This document shows positions 1 through 18,212 of a DNA stretch of 64,000 nucleotides, piece after piece. Under the pieces are notes generated by a model. That model saw nothing but the letters and a program-made list of their open reading frames with translations. It had not been told where the DNA came from and did no database searches. Both the position numbers and the translations under genes were made by a program. Source of the stretch: Trematomus loennbergii (Eukaryota > Chordata > Actinopteri > Perciformes > Nototheniidae); assembly GCA_012861695.1 (NCBI GenBank), contig JAAOOA010001171.1:90424-154423 (forward strand), in the 5' to 3' direction. The first letter of the stretch is position 1; each line of letters starts with the position of its first letter.

Positions 1-39
1 TACAGGCAGGAAATGTTTGATGGAGGGGGAAACGCTCAC

Positions 40-7746
<7,707 letters not shown>

Positions 7747-7929
7747 TTATCCGTCTACTGAAACGCTTTCACCACAAAGGTCTGATTGACAATTTATTTA
7801 AATCCCAGATTTCACGAAGTTACGACAGGTTCCTGGTTTATGCTACGGCGAGCACTCGGTTGTTGTTGTCCGTCAGAAACACGGTCCGTGTTGGTGGTGA
7901 CCGAGTTCCCATGAGGTAATAGGTTCCTA

Positions 7930-8225
7930 CCAAGGTTCAAGGTTCTTTATTTGTCATACGAAGTTCGTATGACAAAACATAGCTACAGTGTAGTTATGCC
8001 GATGAAAATCTTGTGTCACAGGCTTCTCCAACAGTGCAACACAAAACACAGATAAATAGAAAATATAGTGCAAGTAAATAGTAAATACAAGAAGAAAAAT
8101 AGTTTAAAAAGTGAAATAGTTCAATAAGAGTCTATATGCAAGTTATTGAAATATGATGTATAGGTAAATAGATAAATAATTTAAAAATAATTTTTAAGTA
8201 GCAGCCAGATTAATATTAAGGATGT
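7930..8225. mobile_element. Interspersed repeat fragment (LINE/SINE tail type)
   Basis: The stretch TACAGTGTAGTTATG followed by AATCTTGTGTCACAGGC recurs at 63830-63990, which shows it is dispersed. A short palindrome around CATACGAAGTTCGTATG lies at its start. No ORF. Confidence 0.55.
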
Positions 8226-8295
8226 TGTTTCAACTGGTCGGGTGTTTAACAGATGTTGCTTCAACAGTCCAGGTGTTTAACTATTCTACAATTAA

Positions 8296-8455
8296 AGGTC
8301 CCATGTCATGGCCATTTCTACTGATCATAATTCCATTGTTGAGGTCTACTAAAATACATTTATATTGTGCGATTTTCCTACCAACTCACATTGGTTCCTC
8401 ATACAGCATCTCTGTATAGTATGTGTATTCACTCTCTGTCCTAAACGGCTTGTTG
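8296..8455. mobile_element. TTAA-flanked short transposon, family C, truncated
   Basis: It starts AGGTCCCATGTCATGGCC after TTAA (8292-8295) and matches the first 160 bases of the complete copy at 56754-57414. The right part is missing. Confidence 0.7.
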
Positions 8456-8629
8456 GAGCTCCTGCATTCAAAAGGTTACTTGAGTAAAGTACAAAGATAT
8501 TGGCAAGTGCTTGAGGAAATGTTACTTAACACCACTGAGTGTCACATACAAGTCTAATATAAACAAGAAGTTAATAAACGTAGAGAAGAGGAAACATCTA
8601 CATTTTAAAATAGGCAATATATACCCAAC

Positions 8630-8830
8630 ATAATAATAATAATCCTTATATTTATTTTAGCGCTTTATCAATGACTCAAAGCGCTTTACAAATACACATT
8701 ACACATACAGATCATACATACATGTAATGGTCTACTGTGGACAATACCCACAGGAGCAAGTTCAGGTGAAGTGTCTTGCCCAAGGACACAACGGCTTTAC
8801 AGACGCAGCGGCGGCGGGTTTTATGCATTG
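8630..8830. mobile_element. LINE/SINE tail fragment
   Basis: An AAT microsatellite is followed by AGCGCTTTATCAATG, CAAAGCGCTTTACAA and a CACAGGAGCAAGTTCAGG segment that recurs near 13180. These are typical teleost dispersed tails. No gene. Confidence 0.55.
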
Positions 8831-9154
8831 TAAAGTAGGACTGGCTCATAAAACAAGTTCTGTTCACTTAAAAAATGGCTACCAAAGCATTGCAGGTGAC
8901 ATCTTTACATACGCAAGTAGCAGTGATTGCCTCATCCGAGTTATTTCTCGTCTCCCAATAGTTCTGGTGTCTTTGTCCATCTAATATCAGATCTGACCCT
9001 ACAAGGCTCATACTGGATTATGGGCTTTAGTTTCCTCACATAAGCTTCCACAGTGAAGATTTGAAATACACATTTGGGCGTGTTGCCACAGAACTTGTAT
9101 GTTATAGGTAAAGGTAATAAGTGTACACAAATCATGATATTGAGAAATAAAATC

Positions 9155-9160
9155 TTTATT
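9155..9160 (-). promoter_or_regulatory. Probable dmac2 polyadenylation signal (AATAAA)
   Basis: The plus-strand tttatt reads AATAAA on the minus strand, 601 bases past the restored-frame dmac2 stop and within A/T-rich sequence. Use of this site is inferred; no transcript is available. Confidence 0.5.
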
Positions 9161-9227
9161 CAGTACATTTCAAATCATATTTACATTTCTGCAAACAAAC
9201 ACATGCACATGGTTCAATTTGCTCAAT

Positions 9228-9482
9228 ACATACAGACAGACAGACAGACATACAGACAGACAGACAGACAGACAGACATATAGACAGACAGACAGACACA
9301 CATACATACATACAGACAGACAGACAGACAGACATACATATAGACAGACAGACAGACACACATACATACATACATACAGACAGACATACAGACATACATA
9401 CAGACAGACAGACATACAGACAGACAGACAGACATACATACATACAGACAGACAGACATACATACAGACAGACACACACACA
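9228..9482. repeat. ACAG/ACAT tetranucleotide array
   Basis: About 255 bases of mixed ACAG and ACAT units. If the polyadenylation signal at 9155 is used, the array lies in the dmac2 3' UTR. ORFs on both strands are repeat artefacts. Confidence 0.95.
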
Positions 9483-9760
9483 TCTGTACCCATATCGATT
9501 TATATCCGACAAACTTGAGGAAGTACATGTTTGTTCCTTACTATTGCATTTTTCACAGAATTATATGTGTGACAAGACTTGTGCAGATGTCCATTGCAAA
9601 ATGAAGATGCTGGATATTGTCTGTGTCTAGTTAATCTGTGATGATTGTATTGTTAATGTTTCCATAGCATGAAAGCAGACTTACTGTCCGACCACTGAGC
9701 TCTCACAGAAGACCCTCTCTCTTTCTGAACAAAGTCTCTCGATTCCTCTGACGTCCTCCT

Positions 9761-9897
9761 TCAGCTCTCCTCCCTCAGCGTGTGGTCGTAGCCGTTAGCA
9801 GTGACATCGCACTTTGGTAACATCTCCTCCAGCAGGATGATGACCACGCCTGGACTCGAGATCCCAGAGGGACGACACATCCAGACGCTTCAGTCCT
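9761..9897 (-). CDS. dmac2: dmac2 coding exon 6 with apparent frameshift
   Basis: After acceptor ctgtttttcag the frame reads (K)GLKRLDVSSL. The expected continuation GISSPGVVIILLEEMLPKCD with stop TGA at 9763-9761 is in another frame, so one base is extra or two are missing at 9861-9871. Read without correction, translation stops early at 9797-9795. Confidence 0.9.
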
Positions 9898-12800
9898 CTG
9901 AAAAACAGGCACACAACAAACAGTGAGAACATTTAAAGAGCCCTTATTATGCTTTTTGGGGGTTTTCCCTCTCCTGTAGTGTGTTATAGGGTGTTGTAAA
10001 TGGTCAGCGAGATCTAAATTCCAAAGTTCCCTCCAGAGGGAGTTTCTCTCTGCCTGAAAAGCCTCCATTGGACTCCTTGGTTTACTTCCGGAACAATTTG
10101 ATAGCGCTCTAACACATTGCACGTGATAGGCTAAGGGCGGGACATCTCTAAGCGGTTGACCAATCACAACAGAGCCGGCCAGCTAACCAATCAGAGCAGA
10201 CTGGGCTCTGGTTTCAGACAGAGGGTGAAAAGAGGTGCTGCAGCACAGGCAGTATGAGAAAAGTAAAGAGCTTTTTGAACATTAAAGGATGGAGACATGT
10301 CAGAGGAGAGACACTACATACTGATATACACCTGAACATCAGCAGGAGAGGACTCTTTAAAGTAGAGACACTACATACTGATATACACCTGAACATCAGC
10401 AGGAGAGGACTCTTTAAAGTAGAGACACTACATACTGATATACACCTGAAGATCATCAGGAGAGGACTCTTTAAAGTAGAGACACTACATACTGATATAC
10501 ACCTGAACATCAGCAGGAGAGGACTCTTTAAAGTAGAGACACTACATACTGATATACACCTGAACATCAGCAGGAGAGGACTCTTTAAAGTAGAGACACT
10601 ACATACTGATATACACCTGAACATCAGCAGGAGAGGACTCTTTAAAGTAGAGACACTACATACTGATATACACCTGAACATCAGCAGGAGAGGACTCTTT
10701 AAAGTAGAGACACTACATACTGATATACATCTGAACATCAGCAGGAGAGGACTCTTTAAAGTAGAGACACTACATACTGATATACACCTGAACATCAGCA
10801 GGAGAGGACTCTTTAAAGTAGAGACACTACATACTGATATACACCTGAACATCAGCAGGAGAGGACTCTTTAAAGTAGAGACACTACATACTGATATACA
10901 TCTGAACATCAGCAGGAGAGGACTCTTTAAAGTAGAGACACTACATACTGATATACATCTGAACATCAGCAGGAGAGGACTCTTTAAAGTAGAGACACTA
11001 CATACTGATATGAACCTGAACATCAGCAGGAGAGGACTCTTTAAAGTAGAGACACTACATACTGATATGAACCTGGAAATGAGCAGAATAATAAAAGTGA
11101 TTTGGTAATGTTTCAAGTGTTCGGATACTAACTTGAGATTCCTGAGTGCAGCCAGGCCGCCTGTCGTGATGCGTGGACAGTGAGAGATGTCCAGTTCCTC
11201 CAGAGAGTCCTGGAACATGTGAAGCCTGGCCAGAAACCAGTCGTCCACTTCAGGACATCCTCGTATTGACAAAGTCCGCAAAGATTTCTGCACCTCTGAG
11301 GGAGGACATGTGTCAGACGGGGTAAGAGAGACAGAAAGTAAGGATATAGTAGGAAGAAAAGTTGTATTGAAAGGAACAAAAACCCCTCTTTACCGAGGTT
11401 GTCCAGCCCTCTGTAGTTGATGCCTGTGTAGTTCATGTTCACTTCCTCCAGGGGGGTGTCTTTGTGATCCAAGAAAGCCCAATTAAATTTGCCCCTCCGG
11501 TCTGCAATGAACCACTCTGACTGGCCGACAAACCTGAGGACACAACGAAGCAGAACACATGGAAACTGGATCACAGCGGAACGTTTTAACACGATAAATG
11601 TGTCCCCTATGCTGCATTATTACAGGAGATATGCTTAATACAAGGTAGAAGAGCATCAAGAATAGCCTTATACTGTACATACTGTAAGGGTGTACCAATG
11701 GTTTTGTCTACAGGTTGTAATTTGACGGTTAAAAACGATGTCTTGACGTTGACTTCCATATATTTTTGCCTATATCTGTGTCTCTTAAAGGGCTGGCACT
11801 GTGGGAATTGTAGTCTTTTATATTCCCTCGACTACAGTGGTAGCCACTAGGTGAACATATTTGGCTTTTTCACAAAAAACTAAACCAAAAACTGGCTCTA
11901 ACACCGGCAGAAAAGTGAGGGACAAAATAATATTTGTTTAATGTAAAAAAAGGCTCTTACCTGAACCCTCCCTTCAGACTCAGGATGTAATACGCTGCTG
12001 CGATGTCTGATCCGTACTTCTTCTGAGTGTAGCCATAGTAACTGTGAAAGACAGAAGGGAAAAGTCAGCGAAGGTCAAAAAGATACAGAAACTTCACAAA
12101 CTGGAACGGAAATAGGGATGGGCGATATTGAGAAAATCAGATATCACTATACTTTTATCTTCATGGAACAATATCAATATTCTGACAATATTGTAGTGCT
12201 TTAAAAATGATTTACAAGGCAAGGCAAGTTTATTTATATAGCACTTTTCTGTACGCGACAATTCAAAGTGCTTTTACACAATTACATTTCTTGCTAAATA
12301 ACCATCAATAATTTGAATGTGATGACTAGCTGGTAAAGACAAATATAAAATGACATTACCTTACTGTAATGCAGCCTTTAAAACCATGGAAAGACACTAA
12401 TGCCATATTACAATATACAGAATCTAAGACAATATTTAGTCTGTTATCACAATAAAATCTATCAATATAATATCAAAAAAAGGCCCCAAATCTTTATAAG
12501 GCCCTTCACTAATATTTTACAATAACCAATATTAAAAAAAATCTTAACTTGAACTATTACATGCACATTTATTTTTGGAGGATTTCTTTGTATTCGTGCA
12601 TTGACCTTTAGTTGGACTATATTCCAGGAAATGTGTGCATTAATCAGGAACAGCTGAGTCAGTTAATCTCAAGGAGAAATGCAGATTTTGATATGACACA
12701 TCCTGTTACAACTGCTCCCAGTAACAGATACCAGCAGCAGCACTGGTTTGGAAGCTTCTCGATGTTAAAGACAGCAAAAATGTTTCCTTACGTATTTCTC

Positions 12801-15661
12801 TTCTGAACCCTCTTCCACCGCTGCAGAAAACTCCAGCTCTGGAGCATCTCCACATCGTAGAAGCGCTGGGTGAGGTAGCGCAGGAACCTGGTGTGCAGAG
12901 GGGGGGAAGACACCGAGCTGGAGGGAGACGCCGAGCTGGGGGGAGACACCGAGCTGGAGGGAGACACCAAGCTGGGGGGAGACGCCGAGCTGGAGGGAGA
13001 CACTGAGCTGGAGGGAGACACTGAGCTGGGGGGAGACACTGAGCTGGGGGAGACACCGAGCTCAACGACCGTCTGGAGACGACCAGGAGAGCCGAACGCT
13101 GGCAACATCTGTACAGAGACTGTAGAGAAGATTACATGTTACTTGTTAGACGCTTTTATCCAAAGCGACTTACATACTCAATACTGTGGACAATCCCCAC
13201 AGGAGCAATTTGGGTGAAGTGTCTTCAGGGACACAACGACATGCTGACTGCAGTGGGGTTTGAACCTGTGACCCCCTGATCCGAACACCAATGCACAACG
13301 CACTAACCCACTAACCCACTACGCCACATGCCTCCCTAAAAAGTGCTTTTGTCCAGTACGGGGATCGAACCCACGACCTTGGCGTTATTAGCACCACGCT
13401 CTAACCAGCTGAGCTAACCGGACTTTCGGTAATATAAGATAAGATTAAACTTTATTTATCCCCTTGGGGAAATTATCTCATTTCATTTCATCGTTTATTT
13501 GAAGAGGGACAATGCACATTAATGAACACTTAAGGGCGACTGTGGCTGTGAGGGAGTGCGGTCGTCTTTCAACCAGAAGGTTGTGGGTTCGATCCCAGCC
13601 TGTGCAGCCAACATGTCGATGTATCCTTGGGCAAGATACTTAACCCTGAGTTGCTCCCGATGGCCAACGGTGTGTGAATGTGTATGAATGTTAGTTCCTA
13701 GAGTGAGGTACACTGCTCTGTATGCATGGGTGTGAATGGAGAATGACATGTAGTATGTAAAGCGCTTTGAGGGGTCTTAAAGACTGGATAAAGCGCTATA
13801 TAAGTACAGTCCATTTAAGACAAATAATGCTTCAAGTGTAAATATGCCGGCTTTGAGCTCATTTCCATCCGTAGTCCGTCACATACAACATATAAGAACA
13901 TGACATTTATAAAGATAGCAAAAATAAATACATGATATGCAGAAAGAGCAAGAGCAGCATACACAAGCATTTACCACATGGCAGTACAATGTAGCAGCTA
14001 CGACATATAAAGTGCAAGAGAAGATACAAGTGCTACCTAAAGTGCAAGAGGAGATACCCCTGTGTTAAAGTGCATTTAGCGGTGATCGCACGTCTGTTTG
14101 TTTCTCAACCATTCTTTGAGTTGACCTTTGAAGCTATTGAGAGTGGGACAATCCCGTATCTCAGTTGGGAGGCTATTCCACAATGAGCTGCCTTTAATGG
14201 AGAGGACATTTGTCCAAAAGTGGTCCGTCTGCGGTGGACTTCACAGTCTCCTCTGGTTTCTGACCTAGTGCAGCGTCCAGTGTGTTTTTTGTGGATGAAT
14301 TCCCCTAAGGGAGGGAGGGGGGGGCAGTCCATGTAAACATTTATAAATAAAACACATACTTTTAAAAGACTTCAAATTGTCAAAACTCAAGAAATGGTGT
14401 TAATCAAGGATGGTACAGTACAGTGGTATGAATGTGGCTTTCTGTCAAACACCTTGATAGCTCTCTTGTACAGCTGTTCTATGGGTTTCAGGTTTGTGGC
14501 ACAAGCAAACGACCAGTTTGTAAAACAGTATTCAATGTGGGATAGAATCATACAGTGGAGGTATGACTTTGCAGCATTGGCAGTTAAGAAGGGTCTGATT
14601 TGTTTAACATTTTGCAAGTTGAATTTAATGGTATTGATACTTTCTTGATATGTTTCTTAAAAGTCAAGTTCGAGTCCAGTATGACTCCAAGATACTTGAA
14701 GTGGGGACTAGTTCTAATTCTGCTCCGTTTAAAAACACGTTGGATCCTTCGATTTTGACTCGATCATGCATACTGTTTTTTTACATTAACTGTAAGCATG
14801 TTGTTCAGCCAGTGTTGAACCAAACTTGCCTTGCCTTCTTAAAATAGTTCTCTATCTCTGTTTTTTAATTGTTGTTTTTTTTATGTATGCACCACGACAC
14901 CAAGTCAGATTCCTCGTACCTGTCAACCTACCTGGTGATAAACCTGTTTCTGATTCTGATTCTGAAAGTCAGGCTTAATAGCAGCAACAGTGTCAGAATG
15001 AAAAACAGGATTCACTTCACACAGGGTAAAAATAAAAGATAAAATAGAATACAAATTAAAATAATAATACAGCAAAAAAAAAGTCACATCCCGTCTGGAC
15101 TACTGCAATGGAGTCCTGTCCGGGGTTCCCAGCAAAACCCTGGCCAGGCTCCAATACGTCAGAACTCTGCCGCCAGGCTTCTCACCCGCACCAAGCCATG
15201 GCAACATATCACCCCCACCCTCATCCACCTCCACTGGCTGCCGGTCAAGTCCCGGATTCAGTACAAAACACCCCTCCTCACGTACAAGTCCCTCCATACC
15301 CTCGCCCCCCAGTACTTATCGGACCTCCTCCATCCCTACACCCCTTCTCGGAGTCTGCGGTCCTCAGACACGGGCCTGCTCTCCATCCCCGCTCTCGCCT
15401 CCGAACTGTTGGTGACAGGCGTTCAGTGTTGCGGCCCCCCACCCTCTGGAATGCACTTCCTGCCGAGATCCGTAATGCTGCCTCCCTGGACATCTTCAAA
15501 CCATCATTACAAACACACCTGTTCACCGTGGCCTTCGGGCCCTAGCCCTTTCTTGGTCCCCCGGCTTCCTTTATTTTTTGTTTGCCCTTTGATTGTCTGT
15601 TTGTTTTGTTTGTCCACCATGTACAGCGACCTTGGGTCCCTTGAAAGGCGCTATATAAATA

Positions 15662-15692
<31 letters not shown>

Positions 15693-16783
15693 AAAGTGAT
15701 AAAGGAAAGATATTACAGGAAACGTACTGTCCGGCAGCTCTTGTCTGATCAAGTGTTAGAAGAGCACTCTTAACTCCTCCCATAGACATGCATTACATCA
15801 AGGTGTGTGTTACGTAAACACACACCTTGTGATATCTTTGTCTCATTCCTTATGCTCTGTAATGTGAACTGTTGCATATTCTTCAGATTTATTTTCCACA
15901 TTTCTGCACAATGCTACCTTTTTAAAGCACAGCTCTTTCCATTTTAAATTCTGATACACCGCACATTTTAAATGAATGTATGCATTTCAATTCATCAAAT
16001 GCAAATAAAGAGTCTGACAAACAGCCGATAGCATACTCAAAGTCAGTCTGTTATTGTTTGAGTTCAAGACATTTCAAAAACATTCCCCTATCAATTAGGA
16101 AACTATGAATTGATTGAATGTTTTTTTCCAAAAAATCACTCTTTTAATGTGCGGATAATATACATTTCTATATATTAGATTAGACTATATCATTACGAGA
16201 CATTTCGAGGAGCATCTTTTTACAATTGTCAGGTAATTAATAAATGATCTGCATTTACAAATTACTCAGTGATGAAAATAAAAGCTACTTGCATCCCTAC
16301 AGGACTTCAATGATTGATGACAGTCCGTTTACATTACTGGCTATCATGTTATATACTTTACTGAAGGTATGCATGTATGAGTAGGCTTTAAATGTACCTT
16401 TTAAGTATGATGGCATGTATCTGCATCCATTGAAAAGTGACACTTCATTTTTCCTTTTTGTGAGTTTGTTTGCCATATTAGTTGCGACCAATCCTGATCA
16501 ATTGCTCTTATTATTGTCTATTGCATGTCACAATAAAAAACATTGCATCACTTAACAACTACATCACATAGGTGGCTTTAAGGCTAATGTAGCATTTGAA
16601 AGCTAACGTGTTGTTAACAGGCAGCTACATGCAGCAACATACTATCAACAGCATTCAGCCTCTTAACTGAATATAAACATGTCTATACTCTGAACTGTGT
16701 AGGTAAATGTTTTTAAATAGTATGAACTACTGTATTAATAAGTCGAAATTTGAAGGGTAGCTTACCATGAAGGGGGCAGACAT
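9761..16783 (-). CDS. dmac2: dmac2 (ATP5SL), distal membrane-arm assembly protein 2, six coding exons
   Basis: DMAC2 is a mitochondrial leucine-rich-repeat protein that in mammals helps build the distal membrane arm of respiratory complex I. Splicing exons 16766-16783, 12792-13108, 11961-12041, 11394-11533, 11133-11295 and 9761-9897 gives about 285 residues (human about 257). Recognisable blocks in order are RFLRYLTQRFYDVEMLQSW, YYGYTQKKYGSDIAAAYYIL, EWFIADRRGKFNWAFLD, INYRGLDNL, and LRR units LRTLSIRGCPEVDDWFLARL, LEELDISHCPRITTGGLAAL and LKRLDVSSL, ending VVIILLEEMLPKCDV. Every exon junction fits in phase. The Ser/Pro hexapeptide repeat in exon 2 accounts for the extra length. A frameshift in exon 6 (9861-9871) breaks the last 40 or so residues in this sequence. 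Introns are rich in repeats. Confidence 0.93.
9937..11095. mobile_element. TTAA-flanked short transposon, family B copy with expanded 57-bp array
   Basis: The left end AGAGCCCTTATTATGC follows TTAA (9933-9936). The interior matches the compact copy at 63249-63627 (GAGCAGACTGGGCTCTGGTT and GTGAAAAGAGGTGCTGCAGC). The right end is degraded near 11095. It lies in dmac2 intron 5. Confidence 0.75.
10305..11085. repeat. 57-bp minisatellite array 1, built from a transposon end
   Basis: About 13.5 near-identical units; the core reads GAGACACTACATACTGATAT, then ACACCTGAACATCAGCAGG and AGAGGACTCTTTAAAGTA. The final segment of each unit corresponds to the terminus of family B including its TTAA. Open frames through the array on both strands follow from 57 being divisible by three. 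Confidence 0.96.
11133..11295 (-). CDS. dmac2: dmac2 coding exon 5 (leucine-rich repeats)
   Basis: The acceptor cctccctcag was chosen over a nearer AG because it joins in phase to exon 4. The exon encodes (E)VQKSLRTLSIRGCPEVDD, then WFLARLHMFQDSLEEL, DISHCPRITTGGLAALRNL. It ends AA before GTTAGT. Confidence 0.95.
11394..11533 (-). CDS. dmac2: dmac2 coding exon 4
   Basis: The exon encodes (R)FVGQSEWFIADRRGKFNW, then AFLDHKDTPLEEVNMNYTG and INYRGLDNL. It ends in phase 1 before GTAAAG. INY-GLDNL is shared with human DMAC2. Confidence 0.95.
11961..12041 (-). CDS. dmac2: dmac2 coding exon 3
   Basis: The exon encodes YYGYTQKKYGSDIAAAYYIL and then SLKGGF, matching the human GPYGAGAFFILKQGG region. 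Splice sites cacag and GTAAGA are canonical, phase 2 to phase 2. Confidence 0.93.
12114..12540. mobile_element. Short hAT-like element (TAGGGATGGGCGATA start) with an L2 tail fragment
   Basis: TAGGGATGGGCGATATTGAG is a common teleost short-element terminus, and AATATC/GATATT motifs fill the stretch. A GTTTATTTATATAGCACTTT L2-type tail lies at 12228-12290. The right end is unclear. It is in dmac2 intron 2. Confidence 0.45.
12792..13108 (-). CDS. dmac2: dmac2 coding exon 2 with in-frame Ser/Pro minisatellite
   Basis: After acceptor ctgtacag the frame reads MLPAFGSPGRLQTVVELG, about eight copies of a VSPSSS-like hexapeptide, and then the conserved LHTRFLRYLTQRFYDVEM segment. It ends in phase 2 before GTAAGG. 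The repeat lies where the mitochondrial presequence and linker should be. Confidence 0.88.
12897..13066. repeat. 18-bp coding minisatellite in dmac2 exon 2
   Basis: About eight units close to GAGCTGGAGGGAGACACC on the plus strand, alternating GAGG and GGGG variants. Each encodes a V/A-S-P-(S/P)-S-S hexapeptide on the minus strand, in frame with the conserved dmac2 sequence. Confidence 0.93.
13125..13330. mobile_element. Teleost dispersed repeat (GACGCTTTTATCCAAAGCGA motif)
   Basis: GACGCTTTTATCCAAAGCGA and the following CACAGGAGCAATTTGGGTGA segment are hallmark fish SINE/LINE-tail sequences; a related segment lies at 8750. It is in dmac2 intron 1 next to the tRNA gene. Confidence 0.6.
13351..13423 (-). 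tRNA. tRNA-Ile (anticodon AAT)
   Basis: The minus strand folds as a full cloverleaf. The acceptor stem GTCCGGT/ACTGGAC is fully paired (one G-U). The D arm is TAGCTCAGCTGGTTAGAG, the anticodon loop CTAATAA holds AAT, and the T arm has GGTTCGATCC. The A and B box promoters are intact, and TTTTT (plus 13338-13342) lies just downstream as a Pol III terminator. It is inside dmac2 intron 1 in the same orientation. Score-based confirmation was not possible. Confidence 0.93.
13435..13520. mobile_element. LINE 3'-tail fragment
   Basis: ACTTTATTTATCCCCTTGGG is a frequent fish retroelement tail. No coding sequence. Confidence 0.4.
13531..13815 (+). mobile_element. tRNA-derived SINE
   Basis: A degraded tRNA-like head with the B box GGTTCGATCC is followed by the unrelated body CTTGGGCAAGATACTTAACC and tail AAAGCGCTATATAAGTACAG. 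This is the standard teleost tRNA-SINE layout with an L2-like 3' end. It is in dmac2 intron 1. Confidence 0.78.
13850..14850 (-). mobile_element. LINE fragment (Rex1/L2-type reverse-transcriptase C-terminus)
   Basis: The minus strand encodes IRPFLTANAAKSYLHCMILS, HIEYCFTNWSFACATNLKPI and EQLYKRAIKVFDRKPHSYH. Further on, in shifted frames, it has a WNSLPTEIRDCPTL-like C-terminal block near 14160. This is the end of a non-LTR reverse-transcriptase ORF with several frameshifts. The clade call is tentative. Confidence 0.75.
15075..15695 (+). mobile_element. L2-like LINE fragment with 3' ATT tail
   Basis: In shifted frames the plus strand reads LDYCNGVLSGVP, RLQYVQN-type, LIHLHWLPV, and finally APTLWNALPAEIRNAASLDI and FKPSLQTHLF, which are the signature end blocks of L2 ORF2. 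The 3' end GGCGCTATATAAATATC plus (ATT)n is the usual L2 terminus. It is in dmac2 intron 1. Confidence 0.88.
15700..16760. other. dmac2 intron 1, unannotated part
   Basis: This is AT-rich sequence without a recognised gene or clear repeat. GTGTGTTTACGTAACACACA-like inverted text occurs near 15805-15825. Confidence 0.5.
16766..16783 (-). CDS. dmac2: dmac2 coding exon 1 (start codon)
   Basis: The ATG at 16783-16781 encodes M-S-A-P-F-M and ends in phase 0 before GTAAGC. It joins in frame to exon 2, which itself begins with ATG. The short exon and long intron make this the least certain exon; initiation at the exon 2 ATG is an alternative. Confidence 0.6.
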
Positions 16784-17200
16784 GACAGCAGCGTTCTACG
16801 GGAACACGTTAGGGAAATCATCGCAGCTTCGCTTTTACATTCAGCTGTTGTTCATCATGTCCGCCGCAGGGTGGCGCTGTCTGCTCGACTCAATGATGAC
16901 CACATTTACCTGACCTGACCTGACATGAAGGGAGATACAAATAAGATGATAAAATGGCAAAAGGTTTTATTTTTATTTCAATCATAACAAAGTGAAAAAA
17001 ATAGTGCCAAACTCAACGAAAACGGTTTTTATAGAAAAGTATAGGCCTGATCATTTATGATATATATATATATATATATATAATCATCAGTAACTTAAAG
17101 GTAAAGATAGCAAACTAGTTGTGTAGTTTGAACAAAGACAAAAGAGCGACGTTCATTAATTAATTTTTTATTAAAGCTTTTAAAGTATCTAGCTCTAGGG

Positions 17201-17590
17201 CAGGGGTGTCAAACTCAAGGCCCGGGGGCCAAATCCGGCCCCGCCACTTCATTTTATGTGGCCCACAAGAGCTTGCAAAGAATATAATACGTTTATTGTA
17301 ATGTTACGTGCCGCTTTACAGGAGAACGTTGCCAAACTACATGTCCCACAATGCATCTCATTTTGTGACATGCGCAATGAAGAGACTTGCAATTATTTCC
17401 CCTAGACTTCTGCTTTCAGACGTAGTTGAAGATAGCTATCCGATAATAATCCAATGCAGAGGAAATATTGTAAAATAATACATTATTTTATATATATTAT
17501 GTATATTTATATAGTCTTAAAGTTACCACCGGCCCTTTGAGTGCAACCATAATTCTAATGTGGCCGCGATGAAATTGAGTTTGACACATG
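17201..17590. mobile_element. hAT-like element (CAGGGGTGTCAAACTC family)
   Basis: It starts CAGGGGTGTCAAACTCAAGG and ends ATTGAGTTTGACACATG, inverted to the start. No clean 8-bp duplication is visible. The interior keeps CCGGCCCCGCCACTTC, also seen at 63740. Confidence 0.75.
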
Positions 17591-18079
17591 CATGTATGGT
17601 AAAGTTTGTATAAATGTTCATTTAGTAAAAAAAAAAAAAAAAGTAAAAAATAAATAAACCAAAGAAAGAAAGAAAGAAAAAAGAAATTGAGTAATTGTTA
17701 CAGAGCAGCTGTTAGATTATCAACCATCGCTTTGCCTTTTTCCAAACACATTCACCTTCCATTTGAAGTATTTTATGTTTAACAATCTTGCAATATGACA
17801 ATAAAGCCTAACATTTTAAACCTCGATCCCTAATAGAACTCAGACATATTTATTTATATACCTTAATAGTCCCACAGAGGGGAAATGTACATTCTGAAAA
17901 TAATTACTCATGCAGATTTCTGGCAATTTAATTCCTCATGGTGGCAGCTTGTAGCTTCAGTTTTATGTTTATTTTACATCTCCTGTATATCCAAATGCAT
18001 TACATTGTTCTCCACGCATTGTCTGTTTTTTAATTTAAAATACTATTCACTCCTCTGATTGACAATTATCACTCTGCTT

Positions 18080-18212
<133 letters not shown>

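Noticed and set aside
10214..11293. 359-residue minus-strand ORF that begins with a leucine-rich segment
   Set aside because: The first 54 residues are dmac2 exon 5; the rest runs through its splice donor into the 57-bp array.
12891..13217. 108-residue plus-strand ORF with GDTELE repeats
   Set aside because: Antisense to the coding minisatellite of dmac2 exon 2.
13531..13610. A second tRNA gene
   Set aside because: The B box is present but no cloverleaf forms; it is a SINE head.
15108..15545. 145-residue ORF as a host gene
   Set aside because: It contains L2 ORF2 end motifs (WNALPAEIRNA) and is followed by an L2 tail.
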